64,000 bases of DNA from Turritopsis dohrnii. Taxonomy: Eukaryota; Cnidaria; Hydrozoa; Anthoathecata; Oceaniidae. Below the pieces are notes generated by a model. That model ran no database searches, had not been told where the DNA came from, and saw only the letters and a list, made by a program, of their open reading frames with translations. Within the stretch, counting starts at the first letter, position 1. Each line of letters starts with the position of its first letter. This document shows, one piece after another, positions 21,401 through 32,933 of the stretch. Made by a program: the position numbers and the translations under genes. Location of the stretch: contig BQMF02000003.1 of NCBI GenBank assembly GCA_027922465.2, positions 1-64,000 of the forward strand, read 5' to 3'.

Positions 21401-24400
21401 TTGTTTTCACTCATTTTAGAAAAGAACAAAAGAACTCATTTTATCTTTCTATTCATGCATGTTTTTTCCCTATTTTATAATTACTTCCTTGATAAGCAAA
21501 TTCGTTCTCTTGTTTGTAATTTTTCTTTTTGATTTTGATTTTTTTAGATTTCTGCGAAAGCAAGAAAGCTATTACAACCAGCATTGTTTTTATTTGTTTT
21601 TTTTTTCTGCTGTCCAAACCTAGCGGTTTTTTGAAAACTCATGCGTGCCTTTGCATGAAACCAAAACGCCGTGCAACACATTTCACTCAGCAAAGAAACC
21701 CTTTTAGATTTACAAGTTTCTTTGATCATTTTTAAGAGCATTAATATGCATAAAGATGAAAAAAAATCTATAGAAGAAACTTCGAATTATTTTGAACTGT
21801 GATCATTCTTTCCTAAAGAAGATTTCAACGTTTTTTGTAAACAGAAGAGTCAAAAAGGTATACTTTGTTTGTTTTTAGTGAAAACAACACAAAACATCTT
21901 CGTTTGTTTTGTGTATGGGCTGTTATTCTTTTTAAGCTGTGGATACCGAAGCTCAGCTTGGAGTCCTCCTCAGCTCCAACATGAAAAGTGTGGGTCTACT
22001 GATGTTTTAATGTAATGTTTTAATGTTTTATGATAATTTTTTAATGTTTCAATGTTTGATTTGTTTTTAAGTTACATATATATATATTGTGTCAATGTCC
22101 TTTATTACAAAATGGCTTTCCTAATTACAATAGCAAATTCAAACATCTTCCAATTTCCTGTAAACTCAATACATAGCAAATCATGTAACAACCCAAAATC
22201 CTTTCAGTTATATATATAAATATGTGTGTGTGGTGACTTAGGCAAGTTTACAGCATAGGTATATATATATTTTTTAAATGATCGAAATCTTTGTTTGGTT
22301 TTTGTGTTTGCAATACTGGGAATTACGTTTGTAATTAAGAAGACATATCAAATGTTTAAAGTTTATGATTTATGTACATAGTCACTGTGTGACATCTGAA
22401 AGTATCAATATAAACATAAGCTGATTTTGTTTCCCAAAAGAAGGGATGTTTTATGTCATTCAGATATAATTAAGTTTATCAGTGGTGTATACGTATATGC
22501 AATGAAGTTTCACATAGTGCCAATTACAGTTTTGCAATGCCTTTTGGGTGCACATGTAATCAGAAATGTAATGTTATGTTGTAGAATTATTCAAACTTAA
22601 ATTTCCTAAAGTCGATATGAATGTATTTTGCATGACCAAAATTTATATGTTCTTGGGAAAATGTTTTGAGTTTATGATTTATGATCATACTCATTAAGAT
22701 ATCTGAAAGGATCCATGTATCTTTTATATTATTTTGTATCAACAAACATGTTGTTCAGTTTATTGGCAGTATATATACATTATAATAAAGTTTCTCATTG
22801 TGTCAATTATGCTTTCAAAATGTCCTGAGAAGCACGTAATTAGGAGTATATTGTAGAAATTATTCAACCATTCAATGATTCAAAATCATTCAAGTTTCAA
22901 GAATGCTATTTTTCATTTTTTCAGTTTTCAACTGATTTTGCAGAAATCTTTCTGCCCGTAAGAGCATCTTGTTTATTATTATTTTGAAATTCTTTTTTGT
23001 TTTGCGGAATAATTTACATTGTCCCTTCTCAGCTTCTGTAATAGACATTATAGTGTGGGTTGATTGCAGTTACTTTTACTCTTTAAAAAGAGTGAAAAGA
23101 TTAAATCTCATTACTTTAATCCGCTCTACCGTGTGTGTCGAGCACTCTGGTGAATAAGGGATATAAAAAAGAAGATATACACATATACCAATAGTAAAAA
23201 TCCTATGCTAAGGCTACCTTTGATTTTTCTCACTCACCTGAATGAAATAGCAATAGACAAGAGCTGTGTAAGAATTAATCATGATAACCATAATTTTCAT
23301 AACTACAAGCCACCTCAAAATATATTGAGAAAAAGTAAAAAATTGGTTGTAAAAGAGAAAATGCCCCTGCAAGTTGAAAAGACAGGACTCCCCTCCCTGT
23401 CCCCAAATTCAACATTGTTTATGTTGAAAGTTAACAGGATGATTTCAGTGGGAACATAGAAATACGAAAAGAGATAGAATAACATCTGTTAATTTATGCA
23501 TGTTATTCTATTGAAAAAGTTATTGTTCTTTTAAACAATGATTTGCAATCCACGTGTACCCGATCCAGTGTCTTTTCCGATGTTTTGCCGCGCGGTTTGA
23601 TGCCGACAATTCATGTAAAAGTCCTGACAATTTCAAGCCAAAAACGACAGCTGTTCTGTTGCTTAACCCTATATGGAGAAGATACGTCCATATATGGGAA
23701 TATTTTGAGAAACTTTTGCAAAAAACCGCTTCTTCTTTTGACTTGTCGTTCGAGAGATATCGAAGAAAGCTGCTGGAAGCCATTTTGTGAAGTGAAGTTT
23801 ATGCCATTATTTGAAATGGCTTGTTTAGATATTTGTAGGTCCGTTTGCTTAACGTTTGAAATACCATGTGTAGAGGAGATTGTGTGGGAGTGAATTGTGT
23901 AAGTTTCAAGGATTCTTTTCAAGGATTGCGAGTAAAAAGTGTCTTTTTGTGTTGATGTTTTTATGGTAGTCATGTTTAATATTGTCGTGTTTTCGGTGCA
24001 GCCGTTATTTTCACGAGAAAACTTGATCAGTAATGTAACGATGATGATAAGCTTTATGTTTACGGTGGCCAAAGAAACTGAATCACTTTCTTTTTAACTT
24101 GTGGAATATTTTCTTCCAGCTGTTGAAAAACTATGGAACATAATATGTTAAAAAACTTTCCAGTTTATGCAGGATTTATGGTGGGGTTGTGACAAAATCT
24201 AAAAGTAATGTCAATCCAAAATTATGTATTGACTACAGTGATGTTATGAAAAATGTTTATGGAATTATTTTGCATAATGATGAAAAAAAAAAAACAGGTA
24301 AGTGTCTTCATAAACATGCATATAATAATATCTTTATATCTCTATGTTGCAGTTTCAATTTTTTTTGTCAAACATATGGATGTTCATCGTTACTTGAGGA

Positions 24401-27400
24401 TATTTTCTGGAAACATTTTACAGTGTTTTTCGTTCATTTTGTTATGTTTTATTTTATTTTTCTCATAGGTGCATCCACAGATGCTATACATAAAATGGAA
24501 ATTAACTTTTGAAGTAAAATTTTCAGTTCACAAGGAGTATATGCACAAGAAAAAAGGAATATGATGTTTCTATCTTTTGAACACCAATATAATACATATA
24601 TGTCAGAAATCTGTGATTCTTATATTATCATCGAGGAGGAAACCGTTGAAGAATTAATCGTTTCTAAACGTGAATTGTTGATGTAGAGAAAGAATGCTGA
24701 GGAGGGAACTGCTGATGAAGTAACAATCTCTGAAGATACTTTTGTTGATCCAGATGTATCAAATTATAATGACAATTCCTCACTTGTTTCGCCAAAAGAA
24801 GTGACAACAACTAATGGAGAAAAATTGCACCTGGACACTATCGGCCAAGTTTTTATAGCCAACTTGATTTAGAATTGCCAAAAAACTTTCAGGATTGTTG
24901 AAATCTCAAATTGTAAACACTGAATTCAATTTTTACGGTATAATAAATAGTGAAAGTATTTGTAGATATACTGAAATCTTGCTATAATTTTTATGTAACC
25001 AAGGTTTGGAATTAAAAGACATAATTTTGAAATATTTTTTATGGTGTCATTATACATAATTGAAACAGTATTTTAGTCCTTGTAAACCACATCATGACTA
25101 ATTTTTCCTAACTGCTAAATCTACATATGATAGCACATGTCTATTTCATTTTTCATCCCATGTCTCCACGAATTGCCTGTAGGGTGCTTTCCTATAATTA
25201 TTGCCATTGAAATACCACTCCTAAGCAAGCTCTCATGTAAAAGCTTTCACTTTGATATTGAGAAGCAATAAGGTTTGACACTTTTCTCTTTTGTAACAAA
25301 ATTACTTTATGCACATAAATAACTTTCTTTGAAAAAACAGCTGCAAAAATTAATTTAATAAATAAAAGAACCGAAACGCATTCTGTTTTTTCATTTTGTG
25401 TTGTGATCATGTGATCATAATATTTCAATTTCATCTGTCAATAGACTTAAATTGTCGGTAAAAAGAAATTTACGAGTCTCAGAAGACATACCTCGAAAGC
25501 ACAACTTTATATTGTTTTCAGTTATTAAGACGCATGGCGTTTATATGTTGGAAACAAAAGAATTTAAAAGTCGGCGCGAACATTTGAAATAAATTAGAGT
25601 TGCACAACTATACGGCCACCTGCATTGTACACGCGGATATAACAAAAGATTTGAGGCTGATGTTATTCTATCTCTTTTCGTATTTCTATGGTGGGAAGAA
25701 AAGCAACTGGGGTGACTAACGGCATTGAGATCAGGGAGAAGGGATTTTTCTCAAATACTTTGTGGAGGATTGTAGCATACAGACATTGTTTCACTGGTGG
25801 AGAAACTTGCATATTAAACTTGAATACAAGTGCTCAAATTAGGAAAATTCTCACTAACATGTAATTTTCTCAAATAATTTTCAATTTGACATTTCATTAT
25901 GGTGTTCTGAATTTTGGAATTTTAGCTTAGGAGCAAAGCTGCAAGAACCAAAACCAACTCCAGATCCGAAACCAGAACCAGAGCCAACACCAGAGCCAAC
26001 TCCAGGCCAGGATCAAGGAATGTCTTCTGAAAATGTATGCTGTTATGCATTATAATTGTCACTTTGTTTAAGTATACTTTCTTTCAATTTCTTTTCGCTT
26101 TTTTGGTTGAGTTTCATTTTGCTGGATTTTGGTTTGGATTAACTTATGCTAACTATGAATGTATTTTTTTTCTAATAATTCTTTTTGTAAAATCACAGGG
26201 AAAGATCTTATAAGAAACCGATTTCCATCACAGGGAAATGATGCATGCTTAAAAACAGCATGCAAATAAATATATTAACTGGAATAGTCTGCAATGTTGG
26301 GAGAAGCAAATAGTATGCGATTTAGATTCACTTAAAAATGTATTTTCTAGAAAAAATAGTTCTATGTTCTGTCACTTCTTTTTCTACCAGAGTAATTGAA
26401 ATGTACATAATATGACATACCATGCTGCATCTGTTAGTAAAATAAAAATATATACCATGCTGTCAGTCAAACTTACACTAATTTCTGCTTTGAGTTATAT
26501 ATATGTGTTGATTTTGGTGAGTATGCCTGTGTATTCTAATAACAAGAATATTTTTTTATATTTTTTGTTCGGGATCAGGAAGCCACCTCAGAATAATAGT
26601 TTTATAACAAATGACTTGCAAATTATTTGGTAAAGTAAATACCTGATGGCTTCACTAATTTCCATTTGAATTGATCACAGCTCTTACTCGATTAGGTTTT
26701 TAGAGAATAGTTAATGAAGTAAAAATGGCACTAATGATCCCAAGCATGCATGTATATATTTTGTGGCTGGTGTCCAGTAATTAGATTACTTGTGCTGGAG
26801 GAGTTGTTTTTGGCTGGTTGCATAATAAAATATTTTCTTTGTCAAAAAATTTAATTAGTAAGCTCAAAGATCCCTGATCGAATCCTGAATTTTGAATCAT
26901 CAGTAGTGGATGAATATTTCGAGTGTTGTCTTTGAGAATCTGATAATATCTAACTCTGCATAATTTGATTAACTTACATTATTTCAGAAATGAGGGACAA
27001 AAGCAAATGAATAAATAAATAAATAAATTGAAACTCATTATGCATTTTAAATACAGTTTGTCGTCACCTAGGAACCTGAAGGCAAGAAGCCTGAGCCGGC
27101 TGCAGCTCAAGAAAGTGAAGAAGAAGAAGAAGAAGAAATGGAAAGTGATTTAGGTTTGTTGTTATTCTGTTATTGATTGATAATAGATTCGATCTTTCAG
27201 TTTGAAAAAAAAACTATTCCTTTTCTTTTGAAGAGTTGGAAACACTGGATGGAGTAATAACAGATGAAGATGCTAATGAACTTGATATGGGTGATAGCAA
27301 TGTCAATGTACGTTCTATTAGTACGCAGTGGGAAAAATCATCAAAAAGTCACTGTGATGAAGAGCATTTTTATTGAAAGAAATGTGTATGTTTCTATAGA

Positions 27401-30400
27401 AATGCACTCCTTCACAGTGATTTTTTCAACAAATTTGTCCACTGGTTAGTGTCAATAAATTTCCGACCAAATAATGATGATAATAGCGATGAGAGAAGCT
27501 TTATGTTTGTTCACTAGAACCTTTCATGTAGGTTACAGACGAGATGTTGGAAGAATCTAGTGCAAAAAGGAGTGAAGGACAGTCGCTGCTGGGTGAAGGT
27601 AATTGAAGATTTACTGATTTGGCAAAAGCCTTTGATACGGTGGAAGTTGAGACACTGAAAGTTTTTCCCTGATATTACAGGAGATATTGATGGAGCAATT
27701 CAAGCATTCACTGATGCTATTAAAAAGAATCCACACTCAGCAAGCCTGTATGCTAAAAGAGCAAGGTAGGTGTTTACCTGAAAATGTTGAGGTCACCATA
27801 CTTTCCAGTGTACTTCCATGAAATTCAAACTTAACCACAGCGGCAGTTGTAATAAGTTTTTTCTTGCATTCACTTACAGGGATAACCTCCTTTTTAATGT
27901 TACAAGGTTCTTGCAGCTTGTCCTTTTATTTAGTGCTCTCATAAAAGCCAAACGGCCAAAAGCAGCCATTAGGGATTGTGAAAAAGCATTGACTGTCAAT
28001 CAAGATTCAGCACAGCCGTACAAATGGAGGGGTCGGGCTCACAGGTAGTTTCATGTTTTGACCTGTCAGTTGGTATATTTGGTTAGACTATAATTGAACG
28101 TTAACACACGTGATTACCACTTTTTAGATTGCTTGGTAATTACGAGGAAGCTTACCATGACTTCCAAAAGGCCTGTAAATTGGACTTTGATGAAGTTGTG
28201 TTCGAGTGGCAGAAAGAAGTTGAACCAAATGTAAGTTGTCCTGTTGATTGGAGATGATGTATGTTTGTTGGTTATGAGTGTCTTTTGTCACGGTTGCCCT
28301 ATTCAAGGAAATGAATAAAATGTTGTAACTGTTCCAGGCGAAGAAAATTATGGAACACAGAAGAAAATACGAAAGATTACGCGAAGAAAGGGAACGAAAA
28401 CAAAAAATGTAAGGAAGACATATACACAGTATTTTGATAAAAATACTCACAGCGACGACTTTTGACGATTTTGCTCATTGGGGTAGCAAACGAGAATTTT
28501 AATCTTTGACTTTTCATCACCTGCATACAAGAATTCATTAGAAGTCTAAATTAAAATTTGATTTTTGTTTTCACAGCCCTGTTGAGATTGATAAACGACA
28601 ACGTATTTCGGAAGTACACCAGGGTTTTGTTTTGAGACGGGTTTTGAGGGCTATTAATGAATGGCTATTAGAGATTCGTAAGATGGTCGTTGTGTTATAT
28701 GTTTCATGGAGTGACGATTTTTTATTTATAGAAAAGAAGCGAAGCGCAGAAAAGAAGAGGCAGAACGCGAGGTAATTTTTATGGAATTGTGTCTTGTCAG
28801 GTCTAATGATTATTATTATTTCTTCATACCACATATCTGTTATCTTGTTGCATTACTTAGTATCAACGTCAACGGGAGCAGGAAAGAACTAGTGGCGGAG
28901 GTGGTTTCCCAGGTGGTTTTCCAGGAGGCTTTCCAGGTACTTTTTCTGAAACGAGGCTGATATGATCATTTCTTTAAAACCATCTAAAAATCATTTGAAA
29001 AAAAACATAATTTCGTGTTTTTAGGTGGTATGCCTGGCGGTATGGGCGGAATGCCTGGTGGTATGGGCGGAATGCCTGGTGGTATGGGTGGAATGCCTGG
29101 TGGTATGGGTGGAATGCCTGGTGGTATGGGTGGAATGCCTGGTGGTGGAGCAGGTGATAACTTCTACTTTCTTTCATATAATTTCTTCACAAGGGATTTC
29201 GTAAAGGGAGTTTTCATTTCAGACCCAAATGTTCTATAAGGACTATTTCATGGTTAGTAACCATCCTTCGTCGAAAAATGCATTTTAACCAATCAGGAAC
29301 CAAGAAACCGTTTTATTGAAGTAGGTGCAGATTCGAAACTGGAACTGGAATTGCCTCAGTTTATTCTTTCCTTCAAATACGGTGGCTGTTGGATGGGAAA
29401 TGTATTGATAAGGTTTATATAATTCAAAACATGACAAATGATTTCAGACAAGCACACAAGTAAAGATGTAAGTAAAGACGAACACAGGTTGATTCAAAAA
29501 TATTAACTCACTTCAAAACATAGCAGACACATTTTTACGTCGCTTCTCACTCCGACGTAAATAAGGAGTTTTATTTCATTAACTCTGTTCGGTTTAATAT
29601 CGAATTCCGTTAACTTCATTTCACAGAATACTAGCACCCAAACCTTCATGAAACTTTATGTAAAAAACGTTAGAGGTACTAGAGGTTTCTTATTAAAGTT
29701 GCTGGTGTATGCAGGTGGATCTATTTTAAAGTTGTTTTGGCTGAGTTATTTGACCAGGGCTTGGCTTATAGAATTATAAATACAGAGATTTTATGAAATA
29801 GATAAAGAAGATTGCATCAGTACTAAATGTGTATAGGAAAAACAACGTTGTCACTTGACCATCTTTGATGTAAAGTTAAGAAATCTTTCAAGAGCAAAAC
29901 AAATGGGTCCAAAAATATATTTTGATACAGAGATATCTCCTGCTTCCCTACGGAAGTTACAACGATACATGATGTTGATGTTGCCAAAGTTTTCATTGCG
30001 AAACTAGTTCGGTTTCAAATCAACACCAATATGATGTTAATACTAGTATACCAACCTTCAGCAAGATGCTTGCTGTGAAGTGACTATTTTATCGCAGATG
30101 TTTCATGAACATGTTGTTGTCCTCTGTGTTTAAGGTGGGATGCCCGACCTCAACTCTCTGTTTAGTGATCCAGAACTTATGGCTGCTATGCAGGTAGGAT
30201 AGACTGTTTGTGTTTGTTTTCTTCGACAAAGAAAACGAAAGTGAAAGCTTAACATCATTTTTGCGAATTATTAGGATGCGGAAGTTATGGCGGCTTTTCA
30301 AGATGTCAGTAAAAACCCTGCTAATATGAGTAAATACGAAAACAACCCAAAAGTGAAGCGGGTAATCGAGAAACTCCAGTCGAAGTTTGGAGGAGGAATG

Positions 30401-30412
30401 CCTGGTCAATGA
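15438..30412 (+). CDS. ST13: HSP70-interacting protein HIP (ST13)
   Basis: Fourteen coding exons: 15438-15550, 25926-26034, 27072-27153, 27234-27307, 27532-27598, 27681-27765, 27934-28044, 28128-28230, 28338-28408, 28732-28771, 28861-28936, 29025-29153, 30135-30193 and 30275-30412. They total 1257 nt, 418 residues (human ST13 is 369). All have GT/AG borders and compatible phases. Domain order: N-terminal dimerisation helix ([18 protein letters not shown]), Pro/Glu-rich then acidic linker, three TPRs across exons 6-8 ([16 protein letters not shown]), a charged helix (exons 9-11), Gly-Gly-Met-Pro repeats (exon 12), and a C-terminal STI1/DP domain ([20 protein letters not shown]). HIP binds the HSP70 ATPase domain, stabilises the ADP state in the cytosol and aids client transfer to HSP90. 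Intron 1 is 10.4 kb, mostly transposons. The exon 9-10 joint is inferred from phase. Confidence 0.92.
15614..17043. mobile_element. DNA transposon with TTAGGACCACTCGACC termini
   Basis: Inverted ends: TCAGTTAGGACCACTCGACC at 15614 and its reverse complement ending at 17043. The interior has no recognisable transposase. Flanking duplication is unclear. A related, inverted and rearranged copy begins at 48058 and includes sequence at 49980-50045 complementary to 16486-16530. Located in ST13 intron 1. Confidence 0.6.
17044..18688. other. ST13 intron 1, nothing identified
   Basis: AT-rich intronic DNA. A hAT-end-like TCTAGATCCACCACTG sits at 18605-18620 with no partner close by. No exon of ST13 or other gene is supported. 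Confidence 0.4.
18689..19567. mobile_element. hAT-like element with 5-bp target duplication
   Basis: The ends CAGGCCTGGTCGTAAGA (18689) and TCTTACGACCAGGCCTG (to 19567) are perfect inverted repeats. The flanks are TATTG on both sides (18684-18688 and 19568-19572). 879 bp, no transposase ORF, so non-autonomous. CAGG-type ends with a 5-bp duplication resemble hAT5-class elements. Confidence 0.7.
19568..20060. other. ST13 intron 1, nothing identified
   Basis: Intronic DNA between two hAT-like elements. No feature beyond their target duplications. Confidence 0.35.
20061..20773. mobile_element. hAT-like element with 5-bp target duplication
   Basis: Begins CAGGGGCTAATACAGG and ends CCTGTATTAGCCCCTG, flanked by ACAGT on both sides (20056-20060 and 20774-20778). 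713 bp. Both ends have a GCCCAA...TACCGC subterminal block. There is a GC-rich foldback at about 20640-20715 and an imperfect internal palindrome near 20277-20336 (CGCTTCTTCTCTC type). Non-autonomous. Confidence 0.75.
20774..21545. repeat. AT-rich repeats with CGCGAAAATTAATCCACG motifs
   Basis: Several copies, in both orientations, of a GAAAATTAATCCACG-type motif at about 20905-20980, 21040-21060, 21260 and 21320-21345. They suggest overlapping decayed MITEs in ST13 intron 1. Individual boundaries cannot be set. Confidence 0.4.
21546..22973 (+). mobile_element. Non-autonomous Helentron in ST13 intron 1
   Basis: 5' end AGATTTCTGC (21546-21555) pairs exactly with GCAGAAATCT (22940-22949). The first base pair differs from the 612-11302 element but remains complementary. 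The 3' end has a GCCCGTAAGAGC hairpin and CATCTTGTT. The TGTCCAAACCTA-type subterminal block (21612) is shared with the other copies. No ORF. The 3' half contains two diverged direct copies of a ~150-bp segment (about 22350-22510 and 22665-22830). Confidence 0.75.
22974..23454. other. ST13 intron 1, nothing identified
   Basis: AT-rich intronic DNA with no recognised feature. Confidence 0.35.
23455..25690. mobile_element. DNA transposon with perfect 32-bp inverted ends
   Basis: 23455-23486 and 25659-25690 are exact reverse complements (starting CATAGAAATACGAAAAGAG). Both flanks are GTGGGAA (23448-23454 and 25691-25697), a 7-bp target duplication. The 2236-bp interior holds decayed coding-like DNA: open frames at 23543-23893 (+), 23611-24072 (-) and 24189-24512 (+), and a degenerate acidic stretch near 24602-24850. 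I cannot assign a transposase. CATA-type ends with 7-8-bp duplications would fit a P-like element, but this is a guess. Confidence 0.75.
26035..27071. other. ST13 intron 2, nothing identified
   Basis: AT-rich intron with a short AATA microsatellite near 27010. No exon supported. Confidence 0.4.
27326..27444 (+). mobile_element. Short MITE, CAGTGGG ends
   Basis: About 119 bp from CAGTGGGAAAAATC to AATTTGTCCACTG, lying in ST13 intron 4. Its reverse complement aligns along nearly the full length with 55800-55917, and a partial copy lies at about 28418-28481. Confidence 0.6.
28418..28481 (+). mobile_element. Partial copy of the CAGTGGG MITE
   Basis: TATACACAGTATTTTGATAA and TTTTGACGATTTTGCTCATT match the distal half of the element at 55800-55917, in the same orientation. 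The proximal half is missing. Located in ST13 intron 9. Confidence 0.5.
29025..29153 (+). repeat. ST13: In-frame 21-bp tandem repeat coding GGMGGMP
   Basis: Most of ST13 exon 12 consists of about five near-identical 21-bp units (GGTGGTATGGGTGGAATGCCT type) encoding a Gly-Gly-Met/Met-Pro-rich linker before the DP domain. Third-position changes are few, so the array is recently homogenised. The GGMP repeat is a family feature of HIP; its copy number is expected to vary. Confidence 0.85.
29154..30134. other. ST13 intron 12, nothing identified
   Basis: AT-rich intron of 981 bp; no internal feature supported. Confidence 0.4.
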
Positions 30413-30954
30413 TGTGGCCACACTTACCAGATCATCAAAGAAACATGCTCAACGAGGACAAGGATTTCGATTCTTCGAGAATGACGAGAAAGGTTCTTCG
30501 CACAAACATTATCACTTAAAATGCAATTATTTTTATAACAACTGACGGATGCTATCACGCGATCTTTCGTAGTTAAGATGTAAGAAAGTCTTATGGTGGA
30601 AAAAAAATGTTCTTCAGAAGAAAGTTTCTTCCATCCCAAAAGTCCAACCTGAACACATAGCGCAAACCAACCGTGTGCGATTTTGGTCGAATTGTGCACT
30701 TTTTGCCAAAAGCATGAAATTTTGCATATTGTTATTTTAGGGTATTTACTTTGATTTGAGATCGGGACGCAAATAATAACTCCTTTTTTGGCCTATTTTG
30801 GCCGTTTTTCTGTTTAAGTGCATTTTTAAGTAGTGAGAAAAAGGTGGTAGGCAGTATAATTGTTTAAATAAACAACTGTCTTGATGAAATTTCGATAATG
30901 CTCACAGAATCTTATTTGCGATTTATTATGGCATTCAATTTACAACCATCGTGA
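30413..30954. other. ST13 3' region and start of a transposon cluster
   Basis: ST13 3' UTR and downstream DNA. About 35 bp near 30693-30730 (CAAAAGCATGAAATTTTGCA) is the reverse complement, with a few mismatches, of 38851-38885. It may be an outer end of the repeat cluster. Confidence 0.35.
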
Positions 30955-31335
30955 ACACTCACCTACCTTTCAACAAAGATTCAATCAACATGTTGACAAG
31001 CTTTCGGCTGAAATAACACAACTGGGAAACCCCTTTACCTGTTCTGTTGAATCAACGGAACTTGTTCAATTGGGAACAAAAGATGTGATGGGCGAAAATG
31101 GTCTTGAGAATTGAAGAGCTTGGGAAGAAGCAGAATGAAGAATTCCGGTACACAAGAATTTTTACGAAAACAAGTGAGATCGACACACCCATATCAGAAC
31201 AACATATCAGTTTTCAAAACACCCTCAACGAAGGGGAAATCAAGCAAAGCCGAAACGAAAGAGTTAAAGATGCACATCATACTGTTTTCCCAAATGTACA
31301 TAGCTACACAGATCAGAGGTGGAGATCTAGATGAT

Positions 31336-32933
31336 CAGGGTTCGTACAGTCAGGGAAAGTCAGGATGAAAAGTGGCTTTTTTGATTAAGTCAGGGAAAGT
31401 CAGGGAATGTCAGGGAATGTCAGGGAATTTTTTTTAAAAGTCAGGGAATTTTTTTAAAAGTCAGGGAAGCATAAAAAGAATATGTATATATGCTTCTTTA
31501 TCTATATTTTATCTGTTAACTCATTATTAGAATGAATAATAAAAAAACTTATTTTCAAGATAGTTGGCTTCTAGATAAAACATCTGTAATTTGGCTGCAA
31601 CGTGCTCCACACACTGTTTTGTCAGTGTATAGACCACTCAACTGCCTGTCAGGCATTGCAATATCTAGTTCATTAGTCAGATTACACTGTTGGTTGCTCA
31701 ATACAAGGTTTAAAACCACTAATATGTATTGAGGTACAAGGAAGAAAGGTGATGATGAATTGCATTTAAAATGTTGAAGATTATAATGAGAAGGAAAAAC
31801 AGACTGTGGTAAAGAATTCCGGAGAGTAGAGGAGCGAGGAATGAAACTTTGTTGGTAAAAAGTTTTAGATGACTTTGGGATGTTGACAGTGTGATCATGA
31901 CAATCAGATGAATATCTTGTGTTTCGCTTGAAAGTTTTTATAAGCAGGGATGAGAGAAGAGAGCTCAGTTGAACATTTTTCGTAAGTATTTATTAGAGGC
32001 AAAGTATTTATAAGAGGCAAAGAGACGCCACAGATCTGCGATGGGAGAGTGTGTCAAGTTTACTTGCAAGTTTATCACCAATAGCATTACAGATACGTTT
32101 CTGAATACGATTTAGAAGTTTAAGAGAGTCTGAGGGTGCACCACCCCAAATATGGCAGCAATACTCTACAAGGCCGAATAGTAGATTTATAGAGGTAAAG
32201 AGGTATGCTCTCGCAGGAAGAAGGGAGCCCACCTTCATTGAGACTGACTTAGCAATTGCCTCAATGTAGGAACACCCGGAGAAATCCTGTGAAAAAGCGA
32301 TGCCGAGCAGACGAAAGGAGTTGTTTTCTTCCAACTGGGTGCCATTCATGGAAACTGACGGTAAAAAGGGATCTTTAGTATGATTTACAGAAAGAAGTTT
32401 GGTTTTTGAAGAATTGAATGTGACTAGCCATTTCTCTCCCCACTCAACTATAGATTGCAGATCAAGTTCAATTTCGCCTGCCATTTCTACCTGGCTGAAC
32501 AAATCTGATTTTGGAATACAGTAATAGATGGTTGAATCATCAGCATAGATGGCAAGCTTGGAAATAATGTCATCAGGCAGATCATTGATGAAAAGAAGAA
32601 AAAGGGGTTGGCCCAAGGACAGAACCTTGGGGAACTCCTGCATTGATGGAATGTGTCGATGATGATTGCCCATCTAAAACAACCTTAGGCCTACGATTAC
32701 CAAGGAAGGAACGAATGATCTCATAAAGGGGGCCCTTAACTCCATATGCAGCAAGCTTTTTCAAAAGACCAGTGTTGCTTCAGGAATTGTTAGCCTAAAG
32801 TCAGGAAAGAACATATGCATTTAAGAAAAAGTCAGGGAAAAACATATCATTTTCAGGATTTTTATCAGGGAAAATAGTATACTTTCCAGGAAAAGTCAGG
32901 GAATTTCTTAGGTTAAGGACTGTACGAACCCTG
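31336..32933. mobile_element. hAT-like element carrying a LINE fragment
   Basis: Ends CAGGGTTCGTACAGTC and GACTGTACGAACCCTG are perfect inverted repeats. Both flanks are ATGAT (31331-31335 and 32934-32938). Removing the element and one ATGAT joins GGAGATCTAGATGAT to TCCTTTTGTCAGG and restores the reading GDLDDSFCQE of the interrupted gene, which confirms the boundaries. Subterminal arrays of GTCAGGGAA lie at both ends (31354-31470 and 32800-32905). The interior is mostly a non-LTR retrotransposon fragment. Confidence 0.85.
31735..32790 (-). pseudogene. Non-LTR (LINE) reverse transcriptase fragment
   Basis: Minus strand. GVPQGSVLGP (about 32660) and, after a frameshift, LFLLFINDLPDDI and YADDSTIYY (32540 region) are RT motifs of jockey/CR1-type LINEs. 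Thumb and C-terminal sequence follow (LGIAFSQDFSG, RIQKRICNAIGD). Frame breaks near 32640 and below 32008 show decay; family-like sequence persists out of frame to about 31740. The 5' part of ORF2 is missing. It sits wholly within the hAT-like element, so it was inserted there or carried along. Confidence 0.8.

Noticed and set aside
23543..24512. Open frames of 107-153 codons on both strands as genes
   Set aside because: They lie inside a transposon, overlap each other on opposite strands and show no family motif.
28577..28677. Extra ST13 exon starting after TTTTCACAG with an open frame of about 100 nt and a GTAAGA donor
   Set aside because: No donor gives the phase needed by the next exon at 28732; direct splicing of 28408 to 28732 keeps frame and family length.
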